From Desulfarculus sp. (GTDB lineage Bacteria; Desulfobacterota; Desulfarculia; Desulfarculales; Desulfarculaceae): a DNA stretch of 10,000 nt. Below, in pieces: positions 1 through 6,969 of this stretch; the first letter of the stretch is position 1, and every line of letters begins with the position of its first letter. Below the pieces are notes generated by a model. It worked only from the letters and a program-made list of their open reading frames with translations. It did no database searches and had not been told where the DNA came from. A program made the translations under genes and the position numbers. Where the stretch lies: contig JAIWNN010000030.1 of the NCBI GenBank assembly GCA_020216805.1, positions 1 through 10,000 of the forward strand, given 5' to 3'.

Positions 1-829
1 GCTCCCAATTCCCCGCGGGCAGCAGACCGGCGGCGCGGCCGCGGGCCAGGGTTTCGGCCACCGCGGCCAGGCCGTCGGGGCCCAGGTCGACGCTGAAGGA
101 GTTGACGTAGAGATCGATGTGTCGCTGGACCACCTCCGGGGCCATCTCCTGGGCGTGGGCCAGCACGTAACCGGCGCTGGCGGCGGGATCGGCCCAGGCG
201 GCCCGGATGCTGGCGGAGATGGCGGCCTCGATCCGGGCGGCCAGGTCCGGCCCCAGGTCGCGGCGGATGGCGATGCAGCCCAGGGGGATGGGCAGGCCGG
301 TGGTCTCTTCCCACCACTGGCCCAGGTCCAGCACCTGGACCAGGCCGTGCTGGGCGAAGGTGAAGCGGCCCTCGTGGATGATCAGCCCGGCCCGGAAGCG
401 GCCGGCGGCCACGGCGGGCATGATCTCGCTGAATAGGAGCGGCTCCACCCGGGGGGCGCGGCCCAGGTGGAGGGAGAGCAGGAGCTGGGCGGTGGTGAGC
501 CGGCCGGGCACGGCCACGGTGACGCTGGCCAGGTCCAGGTTCTCGTCTCCCGGGCGGACCACCAGCAACGGCCCGCAGCCCCGGCCCAGGGCCGCGCCGG
601 AGCGCAGCAGGGCGTAGCGGTCCAGGACATGGGCCAGGGCGTGGAAGGAGAGCTTGGTCAGGGGTAGCGCGCCGGTCAGCGCCCGGCGGTTGAGCTCCTC
701 CACGTCGGCCAGCAAGGGCTTGATGCCGACCCCGGGGATGGAGACCAGGCCGTGGCTCAGGGCGTGGAAGGCGAAGGTGTCGTTGGGGCAGGGCGAATAG
801 CCGAAGACGAGCTGGCGGGGCGCGGTCAT
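1..829 (-). CDS. mqnD: 1,4-dihydroxy-6-naphthoate synthase MqnD (3' end cut by window)
   Basis: MqnD converts cyclic dehypoxanthinyl futalosine to 1,4-dihydroxy-6-naphthoate, a late step of the futalosine route to menaquinone, in the cytoplasm. The frame is open from the ATG at 829 to the window edge, giving 276 residues with no stop. The family is roughly 270–290 residues, so only a few are missing. Family hallmarks visible in order are GYSPCPNDTF (residues 10–19), VAVPGRLTTAQL near 125, IIHEGRFTF near 155, DLGQWWEETTGLPIPLG near 170–187, and a C-terminal HIDLYVNSFS segment near 237. The fold is a periplasmic-binding-protein type, but no signal peptide is present, as expected for MqnD. The start overlaps the mqnB stop as ATGA, and GGAG lies 7 nt upstream of it, so the two genes are probably translationally coupled. 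Identification is firm. Confidence 0.95.
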   Translation of the reverse strand, partial: MTAPRQLVFGYSPCPNDTFAFHALSHGLVSIPGVGIKPLLADVEELNRRALTGALPLTKLSFHALAHVLDRYALLRSGAALGRGCGPLLVVRPGDENLDLASVTVAVPGRLTTAQLLLSLHLGRAPRVEPLLFSEIMPAVAAGRFRAGLIIHEGRFTFAQHGLVQVLDLGQWWEETTGLPIPLGCIAIRRDLGPDLAARIEAAISASIRAAWADPAASAGYVLAHAQEMAPEVVQRHIDLYVNSFSVDLGPDGLAAVAETLARGRAAGLLPAGNWE

Positions 830-1521
830 GGGGCGGTCTCCAGGCGCAGCAGGGCGCGTTGGGCGGCCGCGGCCCCGGCGCTGATATCCAGTTCGCGCCG
901 GCCGGCCAGGTTGCTGACCCCGCGCAGGCAGGCGAAGGGCCGGCCGTACTGGGCGGCCACCAGGGCCAGGGCGGCGCTCTCCATGTCCTCCAGGATGGCC
1001 CCCCAGCGGGCCTCCAGGGCGGCGGCCACCACCGGATCGCCGCTGACCGCGCAGACGGTGTTGCAAGGGCCTTGGGCCAGGCCGGGATTGGCGGCGGTGA
1101 GGATTTGGTTCAGGCCGGGGTCGGTGGGCCAGGCGTGGAAGCGGGGCCGACCATCGGCGTCCCGGCCCAGGGGCAGGCCCAGGGCCTCCAGCGGCCGCCA
1201 GCCGTCGGCGCGGTCCACCCCCCAGTCGGCCAGGAGGCACTCCGTGGCCAGGGCGGCCTGGCCCAGACCCAGGCCGGAGCCGGGATAAGCCCCGGCGCAG
1301 CCCAGGTTGACGATGGCGTCGATCTCGGGCAGGCGCTCCAGGGCCGCGGTCAGGCAGTGGGCGGCGTGGACCACCCCCAGGCCGGTCAGGGCCAGCCAGA
1401 CCGGGCGGCCGGCCAGGGTACCTTGCCAGCAGGGCTTGCCGGCCAGATGGGGAGCGGGCGCCAGCCGGGGTGTGAGCAGCCGGGCCTCGGCCTCCACCGC
1501 CACCAGCAGCAGCCAGGCCAT
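826..1521 (-). CDS. mqnB: Futalosine hydrolase MqnB
   Basis: MqnB is a nucleosidase that removes hypoxanthine from futalosine to give dehypoxanthinyl futalosine, the step before the radical-SAM enzyme MqnC. The product is 231 residues, normal for the family, which belongs to the MTA/SAH nucleosidase (PNP/UDP phosphorylase) fold. Visible motifs are NLGCAGAYPGSGLGLG (72–87), typical of MqnB, then EDMESAA (178–184), whose Glu181 matches the ribose-contacting Glu of nucleosidases, and RGVSNLAGRRE (200–210). In that last motif an Asn stands where MTA/SAH nucleosidases carry the catalytic Asp, which I recall as usual for MqnB. The ATG shares one base with the tetR stop (TGATG), and the gene overlaps mqnD by 4 nt, so tetR–mqnB–mqnD form one tight unit. 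mqnA and mqnC are not in the window. Related nucleosidases are the alternative, but the adjacent mqnD makes MqnB far more likely. Confidence 0.92.
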   Translation of the reverse strand: MAWLLLVAVEAEARLLTPRLAPAPHLAGKPCWQGTLAGRPVWLALTGLGVVHAAHCLTAALERLPEIDAIVNLGCAGAYPGSGLGLGQAALATECLLADWGVDRADGWRPLEALGLPLGRDADGRPRFHAWPTDPGLNQILTAANPGLAQGPCNTVCAVSGDPVVAAALEARWGAILEDMESAALALVAAQYGRPFACLRGVSNLAGRRELDISAGAAAAQRALLRLETAP

Positions 1522-2165
1522 CAGGCCGCCCCCAGGCCCCGACGCAGCAACTCCACCAGCTCCCGGGCCAGGCGGGCGGCCTCGGCCGGTGGGGCGGCGT
1601 AGAGACCCAGGCCGGCGTCCATGTTCTCCAGGCTGCGGGCCACCAGGAAGCGCTCCAGGACGGCGTCCACCACGAAGGCGGCCAGGGCGGGGTCCAGGTC
1701 CGGGCGCAGCTCGCCCCGGGCCTGGCCCTCGGCCAGCAGCTCCAGGATGTAGTCGCGCGAGAACAGGCGGATGGATTGCAGCAACTGGCCGCGCAGGGGC
1801 ACGTCGCCCTCGTAGACTATGCGCAGGTAGAGGCGGAACAGGCGAGGGTTGTCGTGGATCAGGTCCAGGCCCGAAACGAGGCTTTGCTCCAGGCGCCGGA
1901 AGACGTCCTGGCCCTGGGTCTGGCCGCGCACCGCCCGCAGGTGGTCCTTGACCTGGCCCACCGCGAAGTCGAAGACCAGGCGGAACAGGCCGGCCTTGTC
2001 GCGGAAATATTGGAAGATCGATCCCTTGGCGATGCCCAGCCGCCCCACCAGGGCGTTCAGTGAGGCCTGGCCGTAGCCCTTGGCCGCGAACTCGGTCAGG
2101 GCCTCGTCCAGGATGCGGTCCTGCTTGGCCGGGTCGAGATTGCGGAAGGTGGAGGAGGAGGCCAT
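1521..2165 (-). CDS. TetR/AcrR-family transcriptional regulator
   Basis: This is a 214-residue one-component repressor-type protein. Residues about 15–62 form the TetR N-terminal helix-turn-helix domain. The recognition segment is GIAKGSIFQYFRDKAGLF (44–61), very close to the family pattern. The rest is helical and would be the ligand-binding and dimerisation domain; it carries no motif that tells me the ligand. I chose the ATG at 2165. The frame is open up to 2249, but that would overlap nusB, and a GGGAG ribosome-binding site sits 9 nt before 2165. It starts 19 nt after nusB stops, and its stop shares a base with the mqnB start, so it is co-transcribed and probably coupled with the menaquinone genes. 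Control of mqnB/mqnD or of its own operon is a guess from context; no operator palindrome was recognised nearby. Confidence 0.9.
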   Translation of the reverse strand: MASSSTFRNLDPAKQDRILDEALTEFAAKGYGQASLNALVGRLGIAKGSIFQYFRDKAGLFRLVFDFAVGQVKDHLRAVRGQTQGQDVFRRLEQSLVSGLDLIHDNPRLFRLYLRIVYEGDVPLRGQLLQSIRLFSRDYILELLAEGQARGELRPDLDPALAAFVVDAVLERFLVARSLENMDAGLGLYAAPPAEAARLARELVELLRRGLGAA

Positions 2166-2184
2166 CACCCGGCGCTCCCGGGGC

Positions 2185-2619
2185 CTAGTCCTGGCCGGAG
2201 GCGGAGCCGTCCGCTTGGCGGCTGGCGTAGAGCGAATCCAGCACGCCATTGATGAAGCCGGGCGACTCCTCGCTGCCGTAGCGCTTGGCCAGCTCCACCG
2301 CCTCGTTGATGGCCACCTTGGGCGGCACCTGGCCCTGGCTGAAGATCATCTCGTAGGCGGCCACCCGCAGGATGTTGCGGTCCACCTGGGGCATGCGCGA
2401 GAGCTTCCAGCGCCGGCTGGCGGTCTCGATGGCCTGATCGATTTCGGCCCGGTGCTGGGCGATGCCCCGCACCAGGCGCTCGGCGTAGCCGCGCTGGCGG
2501 GCCGGGGCCTCGAAGTTGTCTTCGAAGACCTTCAGCGCGCTGTCGGCGTCGCCCTTGGTGTGCTCCATCTGGTAGAGCACCTTCAGCGCCAGCTCGCGGC
2601 TCTGTCGGCGTTCGCCCAA
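2185..2619 (-). CDS. nusB: Transcription antitermination factor NusB
   Basis: NusB binds boxA RNA together with ribosomal protein S10 (NusE) and supports antitermination, chiefly in rRNA operons. The product is 144 residues, the usual size. Recognisable segments are the N-terminal RRQSRELALKVLYQME (4–19, RNA-binding helix), WKLSRMPQVDRNILRVAAYE (71–90), and the C-terminal INEAVELAKRYG and SPGFINGVLD (104–128). The start is TTG: no ATG or GTG fits, and the upstream ribH stop codon is embedded in TAGGGGG, a Shine-Dalgarno-like stretch 5 nt before the TTG. The gap to ribH is 9 nt. The ribH–nusB pair is conserved across many bacterial phyla. Identification is firm; the TTG start is likely. Confidence 0.95.
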   Translation of the reverse strand: MGERRQSRELALKVLYQMEHTKGDADSALKVFEDNFEAPARQRGYAERLVRGIAQHRAEIDQAIETASRRWKLSRMPQVDRNILRVAAYEMIFSQGQVPPKVAINEAVELAKRYGSEESPGFINGVLDSLYASRQADGSASGQD

Positions 2620-2628
2620 GCCGGCCCC

Positions 2629-3096
2629 CTAGCCAATCTTGCGCAGCAGGTCCACCATCTCGATGGCGGCCAGGGCGGCGTCGGCGCCCTTGTTGCCGGC
2701 CTTGGTGCCGGCCCGCTCGATGGCCTGCTCGATGCTGTCGGTGGTCAGCACCCCGAAGATCACCGGCAGGCCGGTCTCCAGGCCCACGTGGGCCACGCCC
2801 TTGCTGACCTCGGCCGCCACGTAGTCGAAATGCGGCGTGGAGCCCCGGATCACCGCGCCCAGGGTGATGACCGCGTCGTATTTGCCGCTGACGGCCAGCT
2901 TGCGGGCGGCCAGGGGGATCTCGAAGGCCCCGGGCACCCAGGCGATGGCGATGTCCTCGTCATTGGCTCCGTGGCGCTTGAGGGTGTCCAAGGCGCCCTC
3001 CACCAGCTTGGCGCCGATGAAATCGTTGAAGCGGCCCACCACCAGGGCGAAACGCATGCCCTGGGCCTGCAGGAGTCCTTCGATCATCTTGGGCAT
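2629..3096 (-). CDS. ribH: 6,7-dimethyl-8-ribityllumazine synthase RibH
   Basis: Lumazine synthase condenses 5-amino-6-ribitylaminouracil with 3,4-dihydroxy-2-butanone 4-phosphate to give the direct precursor of riboflavin, normally as large hollow assemblies. The product has 155 residues, full length. Motifs are VVGRFND (19–25, with the aromatic substrate-stacking Phe23), [11 protein letters not shown] (54–64), [14 protein letters not shown] (80–93) with the catalytic His89, and [19 protein letters not shown] (114–132) with the phosphate-binding Arg128. The ATG at 3096 is preceded by GGAAGG at a good distance. It is separated from ribBA by a 291-nt repeat-containing spacer that may carry a terminator, so ribH–nusB could need its own promoter or depend on read-through. 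It runs into nusB with a 9-nt gap. Confidence 0.97.
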   Translation of the reverse strand: MPKMIEGLLQAQGMRFALVVGRFNDFIGAKLVEGALDTLKRHGANDEDIAIAWVPGAFEIPLAARKLAVSGKYDAVITLGAVIRGSTPHFDYVAAEVSKGVAHVGLETGLPVIFGVLTTDSIEQAIERAGTKAGNKGADAALAAIEMVDLLRKIG

Positions 3097-3152
3097 CGGT
3101 CACCTTCCAGCGCTGGACCTTGCCGTCCGGGGGCGGCCGGCGGTCGGTAATT

Positions 3153-3333
3153 GGTAGTAGAGGGAGCTTGCCACGGCGCCGCGCGCCCCGCAATGACAAA
3201 ACCTGCCGTCGTGGTCATTGCCCGCGATGCCATCGCGCCTTCGCGACCAAATCCGGAAGATCGGCCCACCGTGTTCACGCCCCACGATCAAAAAACCAGA
3301 CTCACCTGGCATCGCGAGCGAAGCAATCTGGTT
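3153..3333. repeat. Degenerate interspersed inverted-repeat (REP-like) element between ribBA and ribH
   Basis: The spacer contains several short inverted repeats. GCAATGAC (3190–3197) pairs with GTCATTGC (3214–3221) across 16 nt. CGCGATGCC (3223–3231) pairs with GGCATCGCG (3308–3316). AACCAGA (3294–3300) pairs with TCTGGTT (3327–3333). The text on the minus strand from 3197 to 3153 (GTCATTGCGGGG … CGTGGCAAGCTCCC) and on the plus strand around 3308–3331 (GCGAGCGAAGCAATCTGG) resembles a dispersed intergenic repeat common in bacterial genomes, of the form GTCATTGCGAG…GAAGCAATCT. Here it appears as oppositely oriented, decayed copies. No open frame here looks like a gene. Confidence 0.6.
3290..3333 (-). 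terminator. Possible rho-independent terminator after ribBA
   Basis: On the minus strand, AACCAGA (3333–3327) pairs with TCTGGTT (3300–3294), and the second arm runs straight into a T tract (six T in all, 3295–3290). It lies about 55 nt past the ribBA stop. The 26-nt loop is long and the stem only 7 bp, so termination may be partial or the resemblance may be a by-product of the repeat element it sits in. Confidence 0.4.
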
Positions 3334-3387
3334 GTCGCCGCCCCAAGACCAGGACCTTGGCCGTTGGGGCTCTCGTCATCCCGCGCG

Positions 3388-4593
3388 TCAGTCGTTGAGG
3401 TTGAGCAGGTGGCCCATCTTGACGCACTTGGTGCGCAGGTAACGCTCGTTCTCCGGGCAGGGCTCGATCTCGATCGGCACCCGCTCCACCACCTTGAGGC
3501 CGTAGCCCTCCAGTCCGACCATCTTCTTGGGGTTGTTGGTCATCAGGCGCATGTTGCGCACCCCCAGGTCGGCCAGGATCTGGGCCCCGATGCCATAGTC
3601 GCGCAGGTCGGCGGCGAAGCCCAGGGCCTCGTTGGCCTCCACCGTGTCGCAGCCCTGGTCTTGAAGTGCGTAGGCCTTGAGCTTGTTGATCAGGCCGATG
3701 CCGCGCCCCTCCTGCTTCATGTAGAGCAGCACCCCGCGCCCCTCCTGCTCCATGGTGCGCAGGGCGGAGGCCAACTGCTGGCCGCAGTCGCAGCGCCGGG
3801 AGTGGAAGACGTCGCCGGTCAGGCACTCGGAGTGGACGCGCACCAGCACCGGATCATCACCGGCCACCTCGCCCTTGATCAGGGCCACGTGCTCCATCTG
3901 GTCCACGTCGTTGGTGTAGGCGATGGCTCGGAACTCGCCGAACTCGGTGGGCAGGCGGACGTCGGCCTCGCGGTGGACGAAGGACTCGTTGCGCATGCGG
4001 TAGGAGATGAGGTCGCGGATGGTGACGATCTTCAGCCCCCATTTCTCCGCGAAAACCTCCAGGTCCGGCATGCGGGCCATGGTGCCGTCGTCCTTCATGA
4101 TCTCGCAGATCACCCCGGCCGGGGCCAGGCCGGCCAGACGGGCCAGGTCCACCGAACCCTCGGTCTGGCCGGTGCGCACCAGCACCCCGCCCCGCCGGGC
4201 GCGCAGGGGGAAGACGTGCCCCGGGCTGACCAGGTCGTCGGGCTTGGCGTCGGGGGCCACGGCGGTGCGGATGGTGTGGGCGCGGTCGTGGGCGCTGATG
4301 CCGGTGGTGACGCCCTGGCGGGCCTCCACCGAGACGGTGAAGGCGGTGTGGTAGGGCGACTGATTGTCGCGCACCATCATGGCCAGTTGAAGCTGCTCCA
4401 CCCGGTCCGGGGTGAGGCTCAGGCAGATCAGGCCCCGGCCGTGGGTGGCCATGAAATTGATGGCCTCGGGCGTGACCTTCTCGGCGGCCATGGTCAGGTC
4501 GCCCTCGTTCTCCCGGTCCTCGTCGTCGACCAGGATCACCATCTTGCCGTCCTTGATATCCTGGATGGCCGCTTCGATGCTGGCCAGGGCCAT
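3388..4593 (-). CDS. ribBA: Bifunctional RibBA: DHBP synthase / GTP cyclohydrolase II
   Basis: This fused enzyme makes both riboflavin precursors: 3,4-dihydroxy-2-butanone 4-phosphate from ribulose 5-phosphate (RibB half, about 1–202) and the pyrimidine from GTP (RibA half, about 205–401). The RibB half shows [10 protein letters not shown] (23–32), [11 protein letters not shown] (94–104), GHVFPL (125–130) and Glu164. The position equivalent to catalytic His153 of E. coli RibB is Gln143 (TGQTEG), a notable change. The RibA half shows [18 protein letters not shown] with zinc ligands Cys257, Cys268 and Cys270, QEGRGIGL (294–301), Asp329/Arg331 matching E. coli Asp126/Arg128, and TNNPKK (352–357). 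The length of 401 residues is normal. The ATG has GGAG 8 nt upstream and lies 33 nt after ribE, so the two are co-transcribed. The RibA half looks fully active. Confidence 0.97.
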   Translation of the reverse strand: MALASIEAAIQDIKDGKMVILVDDEDRENEGDLTMAAEKVTPEAINFMATHGRGLICLSLTPDRVEQLQLAMMVRDNQSPYHTAFTVSVEARQGVTTGISAHDRAHTIRTAVAPDAKPDDLVSPGHVFPLRARRGGVLVRTGQTEGSVDLARLAGLAPAGVICEIMKDDGTMARMPDLEVFAEKWGLKIVTIRDLISYRMRNESFVHREADVRLPTEFGEFRAIAYTNDVDQMEHVALIKGEVAGDDPVLVRVHSECLTGDVFHSRRCDCGQQLASALRTMEQEGRGVLLYMKQEGRGIGLINKLKAYALQDQGCDTVEANEALGFAADLRDYGIGAQILADLGVRNMRLMTNNPKKMVGLEGYGLKVVERVPIEIEPCPENERYLRTKCVKMGHLLNLND

Positions 4594-4626
4594 GGCGGTG
4601 GCTCCATGCGCGGGGGGAGATGGAAA

Positions 4627-5277
4627 CTAGAACCCCATCCGGGCCAGGTCCTCCCTCGAGAGCCCGCCCTTGGCCGGTGGCTGGCCTTCATCCCGATTAA
4701 GAAGGCGTGCCACGTACTTGCCTATGAGGTCAGTTTCAATATTAACAGAATCGCCCTCCTTGGCAAGCTGGAGGGTGGTGGCGGCCAGGGTGTGGGGGAT
4801 GAGGTTGAGTCCGAAACCGTCGGGCCCCACCTGGTTGACGGTCAGACTGACCCCGTTCACCGTCACCGAGCCCTTGACCACCACCAGGCGCAGGTGCGGA
4901 GCCGGGATGGCGATCCAGATGCGGGTGGACCCGCCCAGGGTTTTGATCTCCTTGATGGTTCCCACGCAGTCCACGTGGCCGGAGACCAGGTGGCCGCCCA
5001 GGCGATCGCCCAGGCGCAGGGCCCGCTCCAGGTTGACCATGGCCCCGGGCCGGAGGCGGCCCAGGGTGGTGCGGGCCAGCGTCTCGGCCGAGACGTCGAC
5101 GCAAAAGCCCTCCCCCAGGACCTGGGTCACGGTCAGGCAGGCCCCGTCCACCGCCACCGACTCGCCCAGCACGGCCTCGGCCAAGGGCCAGGGGGGAGTG
5201 ATGACCAGGACCGCGTCCGGACCCCGGGGGCTGATCCGGGCGATACGCCCCGCGCCTTCGACTAGACCGGTGAACAT
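4627..5277 (-). CDS. ribE: Riboflavin synthase, alpha chain (RibE)
   Basis: This enzyme dismutates two molecules of 6,7-dimethyl-8-ribityllumazine to riboflavin and 5-amino-6-ribitylaminouracil. The 216-residue product has the two tandem lumazine-binding barrels (about 1–97 and 98–195) and a C-terminal helix ([15 protein letters not shown], 179–193). Residues matching the E. coli active site are Phe2 (in MFTGLVEG), Cys47 (GACLTV), His101 (SGHVD), Lys135 and Ser144 (VSLTV). I start it at the ATG at 5277, because the family begins MFTG and a GGGAGGAG ribosome-binding site lies 9 nt before. The frame is open 12 codons further upstream, but those codons carry no family similarity. A promoter-like sequence sits about 50 nt upstream, so ribE–ribBA can be transcribed separately from the diguanylate cyclase gene before it. 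Confidence 0.97.
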   Translation of the reverse strand: MFTGLVEGAGRIARISPRGPDAVLVITPPWPLAEAVLGESVAVDGACLTVTQVLGEGFCVDVSAETLARTTLGRLRPGAMVNLERALRLGDRLGGHLVSGHVDCVGTIKEIKTLGGSTRIWIAIPAPHLRLVVVKGSVTVNGVSLTVNQVGPDGFGLNLIPHTLAATTLQLAKEGDSVNIETDLIGKYVARLLNRDEGQPPAKGGLSREDLARMGF

Positions 5278-5329
5278 CTTGGGCCGCTCCTCCCGCCGGC
5301 CGGGGTTGGGCATGGCCGGGCTCCACCAA

Positions 5330-5356
5330 GTTATAGCCAGGGCGGGGCCAGGTCAA
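5330..5356 (-). promoter_or_regulatory. ribE: Sigma-70-like promoter for ribE–ribBA
   Basis: On the minus strand TTGACC (5356–5351) is followed after 15 nt by TATAAC (5335–5330), each 5 of 6 to consensus, and it stands out in a very GC-rich spacer. The spacing is 1–2 nt short of optimal. A start near 5323 would leave a leader of roughly 45 nt, too short for an FMN riboswitch. Confidence 0.55.
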
Positions 5357-5399
5357 GGGCGGGGGCCGACCGGGAGGCGATCAGGGGCATGGCCGGCCT

Positions 5400-6524
5400 T
5401 CAGGCCACCCGCACCCGGTCGCGGCCGGCGGCCTTGGCCTGGTAGAGGGCCATGTCGGCCCGGTCCAGAAGCTGGGTCAGGTCCCGGTCATCCCTCCGGG
5501 CCTCGGAAACGCCGAGGCTGACGGTGAACACCTCCATCGGGCGCACGGCGGCGTCCAGGCCGAGGTCGCCGCAGCCGCGGCGGATCCGCTCGGCCACCTG
5601 ACGGGCCTGCTCGGCGTCGGTGTTGGGCAGCACCAGGCCGAACTCCTCGCCCCCGATGCGCCCCAACAGGTCCAGCTCGCGCACGCATTTGGCCAGGTGA
5701 CGGCTGAAGCCTTGCAGGGCCAGGTCGCCGGTGAGGTGACCGAACCGATCGTTGATGCGCTTGAAGTGGTCCAGGTCGGCGATGATGACGGCCAGGGGAT
5801 GGCCATAAAGCTGGTGGCGGCGGAACTCGACCTCGGCCAGCTCCAGAAACTTGCGCCGGTTGAGCAGGCCGGTCAGGCCGTCGGTGGAGGCCAGGTGTTG
5901 CAGCTCCTCCTTGACCCGGCGATCGCTTTGCTGGGCGATGAAATGCCGTCGCCGTAGGTTTTCCAGGCGCAGGGAGAAGCTGGCCCCCCCCAGGGCGGCC
6001 AAAGCCAAGGCGGTGGTGTAGGTGCCCATGGGCCCCGCCCCGGGATTGGTCTTTTCGAACCAGAGGCTGAAAAGGGAGCTGAGGGTGTAGAGCAGGCCAG
6101 GCCAGACGCGCCAGGTCGGGCGCACCGGTAACATGGCGAAAATAATAATGATGATGGTAGCATCCATCGTGAAGCCGGCCAGGTAGTCCGGAGGGCGGCT
6201 CCAGCGGATGCCATGAGCCAGCGCCACCCCGGCCAGGGCTTGAACCATGATCCAGAAGTCGAACCAAAATGGAGAGTTGAGGCGGCGCATGGTCAGCATC
6301 AAGGCCAGGCAGCCAGCCAGGAGCAGTCCACGGCCGGCCAGCAGGCCATAGGCCAGCGGGGTGGGCCCCAGGTAGCTCAGGTCATGGCCAGCCATCAGCA
6401 ACAACGGCAGGGCGATCAAGCCCAGGCCCAGATAGGCCTGGCGGCGGTCCTCCCTCAGGAAGGCGGCGCGGTAGGGCGCCTCCAGCGCCGGGGGCAACGG
6501 CTGCAGGAAAAGGGGCTTGGCCAT
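5400..6524 (-). CDS. Membrane-anchored diguanylate cyclase (GGDEF domain)
   Basis: The 374-residue protein makes the second messenger cyclic di-GMP from two GTP. The N-terminal half (about 31–185) holds around six hydrophobic segments (near 31–46, 55–77, 86–106, 118–133, 139–156, 168–184) and would be a membrane sensor or anchor; I cannot name its family with certainty. A short charged linker (about 188–210) joins it to the GGDEF domain (about 211–374). The catalytic half looks complete: STDGLTGLLNRR (213–224), IADLDHFKRIND (248–259) with metal ligand Asp250, the active-site loop GGEEF (291–295) in its Glu variant, and an intact product-inhibition I-site RELD (282–285) five residues before it. 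No EAL domain is present. The ATG is preceded by GGAGGAG. It stands alone between two non-coding gaps inside the riboflavin cluster, so it is probably its own transcription unit. Confidence 0.93.
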   Translation of the reverse strand: MAKPLFLQPLPPALEAPYRAAFLREDRRQAYLGLGLIALPLLLMAGHDLSYLGPTPLAYGLLAGRGLLLAGCLALMLTMRRLNSPFWFDFWIMVQALAGVALAHGIRWSRPPDYLAGFTMDATIIIIIFAMLPVRPTWRVWPGLLYTLSSLFSLWFEKTNPGAGPMGTYTTALALAALGGASFSLRLENLRRRHFIAQQSDRRVKEELQHLASTDGLTGLLNRRKFLELAEVEFRRHQLYGHPLAVIIADLDHFKRINDRFGHLTGDLALQGFSRHLAKCVRELDLLGRIGGEEFGLVLPNTDAEQARQVAERIRRGCGDLGLDAAVRPMEVFTVSLGVSEARRDDRDLTQLLDRADMALYQAKAAGRDRVRVA

Positions 6525-6969
6525 GCTCTCCTCCGCCCAGGGGCCGGCGGCGCTGGTGGAGCGGGAAAGGGTGATCGATGTCCTGGGAGAGGTAGGCTTG
6601 GTTCTCGCGCCAGGAGGCCATGTCTGGAGGCTTTATCGGTCTGCCTGTGACTTTTGATCAACAACCGCGCCAATTTCAGGTAAAAAATTGCTGAAAATGT
6701 GCAATATCCAACAATATAAGCCAGTTGATTGTGAATTTAAACCGATCCGATGGTGATTGATATGTGACATACGTGATGGGTCCTCGGAGTGGGCGGGCGT
6801 TGGGCGGGGGATGGGAGCGGGTCCGATGGCGGGTCTGCTCGGGCGGTCTGTCCAGCGGGGACGGCGCCGGCCCGGGCGCTGACGCGGACCGAGACGCCGG
6901 TCAAGGCACGTTGCGGCCGGGTCGTCGGCATCGCCACCCCGGAACGGTGGCCGTCGCGGACACTGGGGC
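6525..6969. other. 445-nt intergenic region with AT-rich island
   Basis: No credible gene lies here. The part next to ribD (about 6781–6969) is as GC-rich as the genes and holds a modest hairpin, GCCACC (6933–6938) with GGTGGC (6946–6951), 20–40 nt past the ribD stop, without a T tract. The part at about 6650–6770 is strikingly AT-rich for this genome. It contains an inverted repeat TTTCAG/CTGAAA (6674–6679 and 6691–6696) and a CAATAT direct repeat spaced 10 bp (6702 and 6712). It probably serves as the control region of the diguanylate cyclase gene. Confidence 0.6.
6713..6741 (-). promoter_or_regulatory. Candidate promoter of the diguanylate cyclase gene
   Basis: On the minus strand TTTAAA (6741–6736, 4 of 6 to the -35 consensus), a 17-nt spacer and TATATT (6718–6713, 5 of 6 to the -10 consensus) lie in the AT-rich island. 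This implies a leader of about 180 nt before the ATG at 6524. A second, weaker possibility is TTGATC–N18–GATAAA at 6661–6632. Confidence 0.4.

Noticed and set aside
2166..2249. Longer tetR start at 2249
   Set aside because: It would overlap the nusB end by more than 60 nt, and the extra 28 residues look like no TetR N terminus, while 2165 has a ribosome-binding site.
3151..5265. A 704-codon open frame on the plus strand across ribBA and ribE
   Set aside because: It lies antisense to two unmistakable riboflavin genes, is rich in His, Gly, Gln and Asp in the way high-GC antisense frames are, and matches no domain.
5278..5399. FMN riboswitch ahead of ribE, and likewise in 3097–3387 and 6525–6969
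   Set aside because: None of the conserved RFN-element blocks (for example the GATCCGGTG or CCGACGGT type segments in the right order) is recognisable on the coding strand, and the ribE leader is too short.
6730..6771. Half-sites resembling Rex (TTGTGAA) and a short palindrome TATGTGACATA
   Set aside because: Only one half of the Rex site is present and the palindrome arms are 5 bp; too weak to call an operator.
6933..6951. Hairpin after ribD as a terminator
   Set aside because: Six-base stem with no following T tract on the minus strand; mentioned within the intergenic entry only.
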